Shown in pieces: positions 35,153 through 43,438 of a stretch of DNA of 64,000 nt; position 1 is the stretch's first letter, and every line of letters starts with the position of its first letter. The position numbers were made by a program, and so were the translations under genes. A model generated the notes under the pieces. The model was not told the origin of the DNA. It saw only the letters and a list, made by a program, of their open reading frames with translations, and searched no databases. Origin of the DNA: Clostridium cellulovorans 743B (lineage in GTDB: Bacteria; Bacillota; Clostridia; Clostridiales; Clostridiaceae); NCBI RefSeq assembly GCF_000145275.1, contig NC_014393.1, positions 558,001 to 622,000 on the forward strand. Reading direction: 5' to 3'.

Positions 35153-35800
35153 TTATTTTTTAGCTACCAAAATGACTGTGTTATCTTTTTGCCAAAGTTT
35201 TTTAACTTGTGAAAAGCCTACAGATTTTAACAAGTTAATCTCATTTTCAATAGTACAAGGAGTATCATAATGAAAAAAGCCATCCATAACTCCCATTTCT
35301 TCACGAAGTCTTTTATTTTCTGCATAATAAAAATCTTCTTCTTCTTGTGACTGTACCATATAATCACCTTCTATGTAGAAACCGTTAGTTTTAAGTGTTG
35401 TATATATTTTTTCAAACAAAGTCCTCTTATCTTTATGAGAAAAGTGATGAAGTGTCTGAAATGAGATTGCTGTATCATAAACCTCAATGCCAAAATCATA
35501 ATCAAAATAGCTTGCATTTATCAAGTATAAATCTTTAGTTTCATATTTTTCTTTTAGCTTATCTAACATGGCTTTGGTAATATCGATGCCAGTAACTTTA
35601 AGGTTGGGAAGTTTATTAAATATTTTTTCTAACTGAAGACCTGTTCCACAACCTAAATCTAACAAGTTGTTAGTCGTTGATGGGACAAATTCCGCTATTT
35701 TTTCATAGCCGTCTCTGCAACCTTCAACTTCATTAATCATGTGATTATCATAATCTTCAACCCTTTTAGTAAAAAAAGAACTCATTTCTTCTAAACTCAT
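35153..35800 (-). CDS. Class I SAM-dependent methyltransferase
   Basis: 215 residues from ATG 35800, which has AAAGGA at proper spacing. The frame extends upstream to 35845, but an ATG at 35809 abuts the ribosome site. Motif I LLDLGCGTGLQLE, acidic residue in VTGIDITKAML, then TAISFQTLHHFSH as motif post-II. It resembles UbiE/Tam-like small-molecule methyltransferases; substrate unknown. Convergent with the Cache chemoreceptor. Confidence 0.87.
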   Translation of the reverse strand: MSLEEMSSFFTKRVEDYDNHMINEVEGCRDGYEKIAEFVPSTTNNLLDLGCGTGLQLEKIFNKLPNLKVTGIDITKAMLDKLKEKYETKDLYLINASYFDYDFGIEVYDTAISFQTLHHFSHKDKRTLFEKIYTTLKTNGFYIEGDYMVQSQEEEDFYYAENKRLREEMGVMDGFFHYDTPCTIENEINLLKSVGFSQVKKLWQKDNTVILVAKK

Positions 35801-35926
35801 ATCTATCATTCCTTTATTGTATTTGATATATATATAGTCTAGCATGATGAGTATACTAAATATATCTCAAACATAAATGAGAAATAAAAATGCTTCATAC
35901 CCTGTTAGGATATAAAGCACTTAAGT

Positions 35927-36196
35927 TCATCTATTAGATTGTCTTATAATTCTCTGTATGCTTTTTTCAGATAAGAAATATTTGCTTGAAAGGTTTTTGA
36001 TGTTCAACCCCTTACGATAATCATTGTATATGTTGGAATTTCTCAAGGAAAGTTCCTTTCGACTATTAGTATTTTCACCCCAAGATTTTTTGTTTGTTTC
36101 TTTTCTTGGAATATATAAATATTCACCATCAACATATTGTTGGATTAATAATAATATTTCTTCTGGTAAAACGTCTGTTGCCTTTATATAGCTCAT
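35927..36196 (-). CDS. CD3324-family (Mor-like) small DNA-binding protein
   Basis: 89 residues. It begins MSYIKATDVLPEEILLLIQQ and contains YVDGEYLYIPRKE, then a C-terminal helix-turn-helix (about 55-88, RKGLNIKNLSSKYFLSEKSI). This is the pattern of the CD3324 family, related to the Mor/C-type activators; targets unknown. Ribosome site GGAGGAG before the ATG. Its long 5' leader contains a strongly initiated eight-codon ORF and an inverted repeat, so translation-dependent control is possible. Confidence 0.82.
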   Translation of the reverse strand: MSYIKATDVLPEEILLLIQQYVDGEYLYIPRKETNKKSWGENTNSRKELSLRNSNIYNDYRKGLNIKNLSSKYFLSEKSIQRIIRQSNR

Positions 36197-36236
36197 TATG
36201 CTCCTCCTAAATAATATTTAAACTTTTAAGGATTGA

Positions 36237-36336
36237 GCAAAGGCTATTTGATAGTTTTATTCTATAATAAAACCTATTTTGGAAATAGAATTTTTTATAG
36301 AAATAAATCATATTTTATTTATGCAATAGCCTCTGC
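36237..36336 (-). promoter_or_regulatory. Long-range inverted repeat in the CD3324-family gene leader
   Basis: On the minus-strand transcript, GCAGAGGCTATT (36336-36325) can pair along 12 positions (one G-U) with AATAGCCTTTGC (36248-36237). Smaller nested repeats, e.g. ATTCTAT/ATAGAAT, lie within the loop. The 5' arm starts at the last base of the stop codon of the tiny ORF at 36336-36362. Confidence 0.5.
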
Positions 36337-36362
36337 TACGCATAAAATGCAGGTCTACCCAT
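36336..36362 (-). CDS. Eight-codon upstream ORF (candidate leader peptide)
   Basis: ATG to TAG encoding MGRPAFYA. It has one of the best ribosome sites in the window, AAGGAGG (36377-36371), with eight bases to the ATG. It is followed by the stem described at 36237-36336 and, about 140 bases after its stop, the CD3324-family start codon. A possible minus-strand promoter (TTGATA ... TAATAC) lies upstream near 36410-36450. No function is known; a translated leader peptide is inferred from the ribosome site and position. Confidence 0.45.
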   Translation of the reverse strand: MGRPAFYA

Positions 36363-36812
36363 AAAATCGTCCTCCTTACTTTGGGATACTGTATATTTTT
36401 TAGTAATAAGAAAAGGTATTAATAAAGAAAAGGAATCTTTATCAACAACACCTTAATTTTACCACAAAAGAATTATAAATTATATAACTTAATAAATTGG
36501 GATTTGCATTTTATTTCTAAGGTAAAATATTTATTATATAAGCTCCAATAATATTTCTATATTAAATATATATATTGTTGATGGAATCAATGCAGAGTTT
36601 TAATTAAAAGATATATATAATTTTGAATAATATTTCTACACTTATTCATATCACGTTGATAAAAGCCGTGTACATTTTTAATCAAAACATATATACCTTA
36701 GTCTAATTGTATATAATTAATCAATGGCAAAACTTACATCGAGTATTCCGCTGTGAATTATGATATTATAGGGATAATTTCTTAGATTATTATAACTTCA
36801 GGGGGAAGTTCT
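36363..36812. other. Gene-free divergent region
   Basis: Very AT-rich region between the leader of the minus-strand CD3324-family gene and the plus-strand PilJ-type chemoreceptor. It should contain both promoters. I found no sigma-D match for the chemoreceptor, no c-di-GMP riboswitch and no further ORF with a ribosome site. Confidence 0.4.
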
Positions 36813-38486
36813 ATGAAAATAAAAACTAAATTGATTTTATCAATATCATTAATTGTAGTTTTAAGTTTAATAAGTATCAGTTCAAGTTTTTTTGTAAGTC
36901 GTTTGCAGAAGAATGATGCATTGCTCATTAATGTTGCTGGACGTGAGAGAATGTTATCTCAAAGAATAAGTAAAAATGTTTTTTTACTTTTTTCCAAGGA
37001 TAAATTAGAGGGGACAGAGATTGAGGCTGTAAAGAAAGAATTATCAGCTTCTGTAGCATTGTATGATGAGACTCTATCAGGTTTTTTATATGGTGGTGAA
37101 ATTACTTCCGCTTCAGGAGAAAAGGTAACAATATCAGATATAGGTGATGATAAGGTTTATGCAGCTGATATTAATGAAATATGGATAGAGTTTAAAAAAG
37201 CCACAGATAAGGTGTTATTAAATCAAGATGAAAGTGCACTACAGTATATCAAGGAGAATAGCAACGAACTTCTTAAAAGATCAAATGATGTAACTGTTGC
37301 ATTAGAAAAAACTAGTGAGAAAAAACTACAACTTCAACATGACATTCAATTAGCTAGTGCCATTGTTATTGTGATATTATTTACTTTCGTAGTTTTAATC
37401 ATTTCTAAAGATGTAGTAAAACCGATAAATGATTTAGTGGTTTTAACACAGCGAGTTGCACAGGGGAATTTAAATATAAAATTTGATGATAGATATAAAG
37501 GTGAATTTAAAGTACTGTTTAGGAATTTTAGTATCATGGTAAATAATTTGAGAGATTCAATCAAGGATACAGTTAAAATATGTGATGATGTTATGTACGA
37601 ATCCCAACAGTTGACAAGTTATTCAGAGATGATTGCAAATTCGTCTAAAGAGGTTACTAAGGCAATTGAAGAAGTGGCAAATGGTGCAACTGATCAAGCT
37701 AACGAAGTAGCGACATCTCTAAAAATAACTCAAGACTTATCTAGTTTATTAGACAAAATGATAGATTATGTATCGAGAACAAAACAAAGCGTGGTATTGA
37801 TGCAAGATAGTTCAAATAATTGTATATCTCAAATTCAGCAGCTTGAGGGAGCAATAGAGGGTAACTTGTGCGAGAATAAAAAGATTAATAGTGATATTTT
37901 TGTTTTAAGTGAAAAAAGTAGTGATATTAGTAGTATTTTAACTACCATTACTACAATTGCTGAACAAACAAATTTACTAGCATTAAATGCAGCTATAGAG
38001 GCAGCTAGGGCAGGGGAACAAGGAAAAGGCTTTGCAGTTGTTGCTGAGGAGATTAGGAAGTTAGCTGAAGCTAGTGGTGTTGCAGCAAATCAGATTCAAT
38101 TGATTGTTTCAGATATTGTAGATGTCATAATGACTACTAGAAATGCTATGGATGCTATGGATAAAACTATGAGGATAACAACTGAAACTATGGATGATAC
38201 AAAACAATCTCTAAGGGTAATTGAAAATAGCATTGATAGTGTCATAGATAATACTGATACTGAGGCTAAGGCTATTAATGAAATCTCTTACCATAAAGAA
38301 GAGGTATTACAAAATATTCAGCATATCTCATCTATAATTGAGATGTCTGCAGCAGCAGTTGAAGAAATAAGTGCAACAACTGTTCAAGAATTACAAGATA
38401 TTGAAAATCTTAATCGCAGTATTTTTAACTTAAATGATAAAGTTAAAAAATTTGAGGAAACAAATAAGCACTTTAATTTAGAGTAG
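36813..38486 (+). CDS. Methyl-accepting chemotaxis protein with PilJ/NarX-type sensor
   Basis: 557 residues: helix at about 8-28, a short extracellular helical domain with INVAGRERMLSQRISKN (the type IV pilus MCP / NarX N-terminal signature), second helix at about 177-197, HAMP (about 198-252), and signalling helices with tip EQTNLLALNAAIEAARAGEQ. Nitrate/nitrite binding is known for NarX-like members but the ligand here is unknown. Ribosome site CAGGGGGA upstream. Confidence 0.92.
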   Translation: MKIKTKLILSISLIVVLSLISISSSFFVSRLQKNDALLINVAGRERMLSQRISKNVFLLFSKDKLEGTEIEAVKKELSASVALYDETLSGFLYGGEITSASGEKVTISDIGDDKVYAADINEIWIEFKKATDKVLLNQDESALQYIKENSNELLKRSNDVTVALEKTSEKKLQLQHDIQLASAIVIVILFTFVVLIISKDVVKPINDLVVLTQRVAQGNLNIKFDDRYKGEFKVLFRNFSIMVNNLRDSIKDTVKICDDVMYESQQLTSYSEMIANSSKEVTKAIEEVANGATDQANEVATSLKITQDLSSLLDKMIDYVSRTKQSVVLMQDSSNNCISQIQQLEGAIEGNLCENKKINSDIFVLSEKSSDISSILTTITTIAEQTNLLALNAAIEAARAGEQGKGFAVVAEEIRKLAEASGVAANQIQLIVSDIVDVIMTTRNAMDAMDKTMRITTETMDDTKQSLRVIENSIDSVIDNTDTEAKAINEISYHKEEVLQNIQHISSIIEMSAAAVEEISATTVQELQDIENLNRSIFNLNDKVKKFEETNKHFNLE

Positions 38487-38538
38487 TTTAGAATAAGCTT
38501 AATGTCTTGAAATGTTAAAGTTATAACTTTTAAGTAAC

Positions 38539-38581
38539 AGTAGAAGCCAGTGGAGAGTAAAACAATCCACTGGCTTCTACT
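38539..38581. terminator. Hairpin between convergent chemoreceptor genes
   Basis: 16-bp perfect arms AGTAGAAGCCAGTGGA (38539-38554) and complement (38566-38581), 11-nt loop. No T-run follows on the plus strand, but position and strength fit a terminator. Confidence 0.65.
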
Positions 38582-38633
38582 ACTATAAGATTAAAAATTT
38601 AGTAAATTGCTTAGTATAAATTCATTAAATAGA

Positions 38634-40100
38634 TTAATTTAATTCTGAAAAAATTATAATGTCTGGATTATCTCTGAGGATTCTAAGTATTTGCTGTAAT
38701 TTATATATAACGCTATTAGAAAGTTTATCTGCAAGTTGAAGTTTCTTTTCTTTATCTGCATCATCTTTTTTCTTTATTGCATTGATAACATCATGACCGA
38801 TATCGTGAAGATCAAGGTGATCTTTGTTTATACTATCCCAAATAGGATGAATTTCTTTGTTATATGGTTTGATAGAGTTGTAAAAATGACCAAAAGCACA
38901 TTGTGTTCCGTCTAATTGTAAAGGTTCAATTGTATTAGTTTGAGACATACGGTGTAGTTCATTAACCCATTTTTTATGATTACTTATAGAACTTAGTAGG
39001 TAAGCTTTAAAATCCTCATTTGTTAGTTGGTATAGGCTATGTGAAAATAGATTACCTGTACTAGCAGTAATTTGTTTTGCAAGATCAATGGCGTCATTAG
39101 CTTGTTCACCTAAAGAATTTAGTTGATTAGCCTCGTATTCAAGAGTATTTGATTCTATTGTTAACTTTTCTGCGTCACTTCCAATCATACTCATTGCAGC
39201 ATTAATTTGCTCAACGGAAGCCATGATATCAGTGATAGAAGTTGAAAACTCATCTACATCAGAAGCTACCTTTATTAACTTAGCATTACTTGAATCAAAG
39301 GATTTATGAACAGCAGTAATTTTTTTGTTTGCTATAGTTACTGAAGATATTGTATCTTGCACTTTAGCAAGGCTTTCTTTTGTGGTTAAAGAAATTTTAT
39401 TAGTAAATTCATTCATAGCTTGTAATTTCTCTTTTGTATTTTCTGCAAGTTTTCGAATCTCATCTGCAACAACAGCGAAACCCTTGCCAGCATCCCCTGC
39501 TTTAGCAGCTTCAATAGATGCATTTAAGGATAAAAGGTTTGTTTGTTCAGCAATTTGATGTACACCATTAACTATAAAATTAATTTCTCTAAGGGCTAAC
39601 TGCAGGTTTTCCATAGTTTCAACTAACTCTTCTGATTTCAGTATTGTTTTACTACTGGTGGAAATAGCATCATCTAAATTACAAGTATTTTGTGCATTAA
39701 GTTCTAATAACTTTTTTGTTTCTTCAGCAACTTTTTCAGAAGTTGTTGTATACTTAGCTAAAACATTGGTAACTTCGTTAATACTAGCATTAGTTTCTTC
39801 CGTTGCTGCCAATGTTGATTGAGCTGCTTCAGCAACAACCTTTGACTTTTCTTTTATAAGCTGAGAGCGATGATGTAATATTACATTAAAACTACTTAAT
39901 TTTGAAGCTAAAGAAAAGTTGTTTTTTCCAATCTCAATAATGAAAGAATAGTATTTTTTAAAGTGCTTGAAAAAAGTGTTAAATCCATTACCACCAGTAA
40001 TGTCTTTAGTTTGTAAATTATCATCGGTAGTATTATCCGAAACTTGGACATTATTAATAACCTTGAGAACATTTACTACTTTATTTTTTTTATGAAACAA
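38634..40100 (-). CDS. Soluble chemoreceptor with C-terminal CZB zinc-binding domain
   Basis: 488 residues with no transmembrane segment, so cytoplasmic. A signalling domain (about 80-340) has the hairpin tip EQTNLLSLNASIEAAKAGDAGKGF, split here only for length. A C-terminal chemoreceptor zinc-binding (CZB) domain (about 370-470) has H in NHKKW, C in GTQCAFGHFY, and H residues in LHDIGHDV, matching the 3-His/1-Cys zinc site. CZB receptors are reported to sense zinc or oxidants such as hypochlorous acid. The start is TTG, six bases after GGAGAGAG. Confidence 0.88.
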   Translation of the reverse strand: MFHKKNKVVNVLKVINNVQVSDNTTDDNLQTKDITGGNGFNTFFKHFKKYYSFIIEIGKNNFSLASKLSSFNVILHHRSQLIKEKSKVVAEAAQSTLAATEETNASINEVTNVLAKYTTTSEKVAEETKKLLELNAQNTCNLDDAISTSSKTILKSEELVETMENLQLALREINFIVNGVHQIAEQTNLLSLNASIEAAKAGDAGKGFAVVADEIRKLAENTKEKLQAMNEFTNKISLTTKESLAKVQDTISSVTIANKKITAVHKSFDSSNAKLIKVASDVDEFSTSITDIMASVEQINAAMSMIGSDAEKLTIESNTLEYEANQLNSLGEQANDAIDLAKQITASTGNLFSHSLYQLTNEDFKAYLLSSISNHKKWVNELHRMSQTNTIEPLQLDGTQCAFGHFYNSIKPYNKEIHPIWDSINKDHLDLHDIGHDVINAIKKKDDADKEKKLQLADKLSNSVIYKLQQILRILRDNPDIIIFSELN

Positions 40101-40454
40101 TAACTCTCTCCTAAATATTCTTATTACTATATAACAATTATATGAACTGTAAAATCTAAAATTAACTCTTAAAATAAAAATATTATTATTGCCTCCTAAG
40201 ATAACTTTTGTAATTTGATAATAAAATTAAATTCGTTAGGATATTTTATAACATAAAGTTAAAAATATAAGATTTTTAACTATAAAATATATGCGTATTT
40301 ACAGTAATGTTAGGTAAATATGCATAGTTTTATATTTAAAAAACACATATAAGGAATAGTATTATTTATTAATATAACAAATTTCTCAAACTAATACATA
40401 TTTTTTTAAAGATATGGTATATTATAGCTGTAGAGAATATTTTAGGAGAATAAT
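40101..40454. other. Gene-free divergent region
   Basis: About 354 AT-rich bases between the CZB chemoreceptor (minus) and the histidine kinase (plus). A TATATTATA-like -10 region lies near 40417 for the kinase. No hairpins with T-runs, riboswitches or ORFs were recognised. Confidence 0.35.
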
Positions 40455-41900
40455 ATGCTTAGAAAAATAAAAAAATTTATATTTATTATAGAAAATAGTG
40501 GATTAACCAAGGAAGAAATTATTGAATTTGAAAAAAAGAGGATAAACTTAAATGTTTCTAGAACTAACAAACCTATTGTAGCTGTATTTATATTTTCTTC
40601 TATTCAAATTGTAATCGATATATTTGATATAGTACTAGGAAAAAATGATATTAAACAATTATCGAACATATTTTTACTTCATGTATTTGCCGTAATTTTT
40701 TCTTTGCTATGGGTATTATTTTATAAATTTAAAGACAAATATAATATATTCAGAATGTTGGAAAAGACTTATTACTTATTTAATGTTATTTTTGTTGTAA
40801 TATGTGCAAATAATTCAGTAAATAATTTAGCAGTATCGGGGCAAATTTCTCCATATATAATTTCTTGTTTTGTTTTTGCTTGGGTATTATTGATTCCACC
40901 CAAAATAAGTGTTACTACTTTAATCGCTGGAGCAATAGGTTTTTTAATTAGAGTAAGATTTGAAGGGCTACCACATAATGCGTGGATGGGTGTGCTTATT
41001 TCAGTAGTTATATGCACTATTTTCTCTGTTATCATGTCAATAAATAGTTATTCAAATTTTTTAGGACAATATATAAATAATAAAATGTTAGTGGAGATAA
41101 ATAGAAAGTTAGAAGCTTTAGAAAAGGATAGATTAGAATTCTTTGCTAATATTTCTCATGAACTTAGAACACCTATTAACATCATATATACAGCAAACCA
41201 AATGATAAATGTAACAAATAAAAACAGTAGTTGCCCAATTAAAGCTTTATCAAAGTATTCAAATATGATACAGCAAAATTGTAATAGACTTATTAGATTA
41301 GTTGAGAATGTCATAGATATTACTAAGATAGATTCATTAAGTTTTGAGGTACGACTTATAAATGCCGACATCATAAATATATTAGAAGAAACATATTTTT
41401 CTATAAGAGATTATGTAGAGAAAAAAGGATTAAAGATATATTTTAATACAAATATTGATAAAAAAATTATTGCCTGTGATCCATATAATATAGAAAGGAT
41501 AATTTTAAATATCTTATCTAATTCGATAAAGTTCACAAAACCAGGAGGTGAAATCAAAATAAGCATAACTTCTGATGAAAATTTTGTATATATTTCTGTA
41601 AGTGATACGGGAATAGGAATACCAGAGAATATGATTGACAGAATCTTTGAGAGATTTGTACAAGTGGATAAATCAACAATGAGGCAGAATGAAGGTAGCG
41701 GTATAGGTTTATCTTTAGTAAAAGGGTTAGTTGAACTTCATAATGGAACAATATCTGTTAATAGCGTACTTGGAAAGGGAAGTGAATTTATTATTAAACT
41801 CCCAAATAAGATAACAGAAAAGGAAAATAACATTTCTCAGTTAGGGCTTATCAGTGATTCAACAGAGAAGGTAAGTATTCAATTCTCGGATATTTATTGA
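40455..41900 (+). CDS. Orphan membrane sensor histidine kinase
   Basis: 481 residues: five to six hydrophobic segments between about 36 and 200, then HisKA (H-box ISHELRTPIN, about 237), N-box NILSNSIKFT, G1 DTGIGIP, F-box FERFVQ and G2 GSGIGLSLV. There is no HAMP and no receiver domain. No response regulator is adjacent. Orphan multi-TM kinases in clostridia can feed Spo0A or remote regulators, but nothing here identifies the partner. Ribosome site AGGAGAA upstream. Confidence 0.92.
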   Translation: MLRKIKKFIFIIENSGLTKEEIIEFEKKRINLNVSRTNKPIVAVFIFSSIQIVIDIFDIVLGKNDIKQLSNIFLLHVFAVIFSLLWVLFYKFKDKYNIFRMLEKTYYLFNVIFVVICANNSVNNLAVSGQISPYIISCFVFAWVLLIPPKISVTTLIAGAIGFLIRVRFEGLPHNAWMGVLISVVICTIFSVIMSINSYSNFLGQYINNKMLVEINRKLEALEKDRLEFFANISHELRTPINIIYTANQMINVTNKNSSCPIKALSKYSNMIQQNCNRLIRLVENVIDITKIDSLSFEVRLINADIINILEETYFSIRDYVEKKGLKIYFNTNIDKKIIACDPYNIERIILNILSNSIKFTKPGGEIKISITSDENFVYISVSDTGIGIPENMIDRIFERFVQVDKSTMRQNEGSGIGLSLVKGLVELHNGTISVNSVLGKGSEFIIKLPNKITEKENNISQLGLISDSTEKVSIQFSDIY

Positions 41901-41927
41901 TAAAATTATATAAATTTATAATAGTAT

Positions 41928-41964
41928 AAAAAATATACACTTTACAGAAAAGTGTATATTTTTT
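41928..41964 (+). terminator. Terminator after the histidine kinase gene
   Basis: Arms AAAAAATATACACTTT (41928-41943) and AAAGTGTATATTTTTT (41949-41964). Confidence 0.85.
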
Positions 41965-42072
41965 ATAAATAGATATACAGAGTAGTGGTTTTACTACCGA
42001 AGAAGTTTTTGCTATTCTTTATGCTATGTATCCATAGATTTCATTGAAAACTTGTATTATAATAGCAAAGAC

Positions 42073-43010
42073 TTATTTTTTGATTACATTATTATATAAG
42101 AATTTAGTTATAATCTCTTCTATTTTTGAATAACTGTTAGAATCATTTTCATAGAAATGATTTTCTCCTTCAATAGCATTTAGCTCACATCTTATATTGC
42201 TTTTCTTTAATTGATCTACAAGAAGTTCACTTGCTGAAATAGGGTTTATATCGTCAATAGTTCCATGAATAATAACACATGGAGGAGTGTTTTGATAGCA
42301 TTTCCCCAAAACAGCCTGTTCCCAGAAATGTCTACAACTCCAGATACGCCTCGTCTATCCCAAACGTCAACATAAGTTCCATATACTACATTTGTTACTA
42401 TTTCAGCGCCAGAAGAGTAGCCAGCAAGTATTATGTTATTTTTGTCTATACTATACTTTTTACTATTAGCTTTTATCCAATCAATAGCTGATACTACATC
42501 CTCTATTGCATTTTTCATACTTCCATTCCAATCGCTATCGGGATTAGGATTTAGCCTGTAATTAATATTAACTGTAACATAGTCTTTCTTTGCAAATGAT
42601 TTAGAATAAATAGTATGAAACCAATCTTGTTCATCTTTATTTCCCATGGATAACCCACCGCCATGAACCCAGATTATCACAGCTTTATTTCTTTTTGCAT
42701 CACCATCTGGACTATATACATCTAAGAGTAAGTTTTCATTCTCTCATAGATAATTAATAGCTGTTTTATAGGTGATATCTTTGTCTAATATGTAGTTATC
42801 AAATAGAGTATCTACATATCTTACTTTTTTAATTAATTTGTTTCTAAGAGTTAAAAGTGTTGAAGTGCCAAAGCTACCATTTGTTCGTATATTTTCAGAA
42901 AAAGTATTTTGAACTTCAGGTAAAGGAGTAGTTTCTGCAAATACTGTAGTTGATAGAATAGATATGTATGTAGAAAATGCCATTAATAAATAAATAATTC
43001 TTTTTTTCAT
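42073..43010 (-). pseudogene. Broken secreted alpha/beta-hydrolase (esterase) gene
   Basis: Three consecutive fragments make one esterase. Fragment 1 (43010-42744) has a signal peptide and ends at an in-frame TGA; the same frame continues directly into ENENLLLDVYSPDGD. Fragment 2 (to 42246) carries the oxyanion motif VHGGGLSMG and the nucleophile motif AGYSSGA. A frameshift at a GGGG run near 42303 moves the rest to another frame, where fragment 3 (42309-42073) has the acid region GTIDDINP and catalytic His in EGENHFY. So one nonsense codon and one frameshift separate otherwise intact catalytic parts. The decay looks recent, or the lesions are sequencing errors. Confidence 0.85.
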
Positions 43011-43257
43011 ATTTAAATCCCCCTTAATGTTTTTAATTTTATATTAGCTTGGTTTACATAATTACTCAATAATGAAAAAATATATAAGATATTTTATGAA
43101 AATAAGAACTTTCACTTATGAATATAAATTTTAATTTTTATCTTTACTTATGGTAATTAAGTTTAAAAAAATCATAGCAGAAGTAATGAATTAAGAGGTA
43201 TTCAGTGAAAAATTTAATTAAAATATTTATATAATTCAAAAACTTATTAAAACCATA

Positions 43258-43284
43258 TAAATAAGTGTCGAAATTGATCGATAA
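43258..43284 (+). promoter_or_regulatory. Sigma-D (sigma-28)-like promoter for a chemoreceptor gene
   Basis: TAAA (43258-43261), 15 bp, ATCGATAA (43277-43284), close to TAAA-N15-GCCGATAA. It is about 155 bp upstream of the four-helix-bundle chemoreceptor. The remainder of 43011-43438 shows nothing else recognisable. Confidence 0.55.
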
Positions 43285-43438
43285 GTTAAAGGTGAAGATT
43301 CAAAACTTAGTTATAGTAGTTGGTAAATACATGTAAAATTAAAATGGTTAAAGGTTACAATACTTAACATTTAATGATATATATCAGTTGGCTGTAACAC
43401 AAAAATATATTTTTAAATTTATGATGGAGGAGTTACAA

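Noticed and set aside
36480..36812. c-di-GMP riboswitch or sigma-D promoter before the PilJ-type chemoreceptor
   Set aside because: No GEMM core and no TAAA-N15-CGATAA match was seen.
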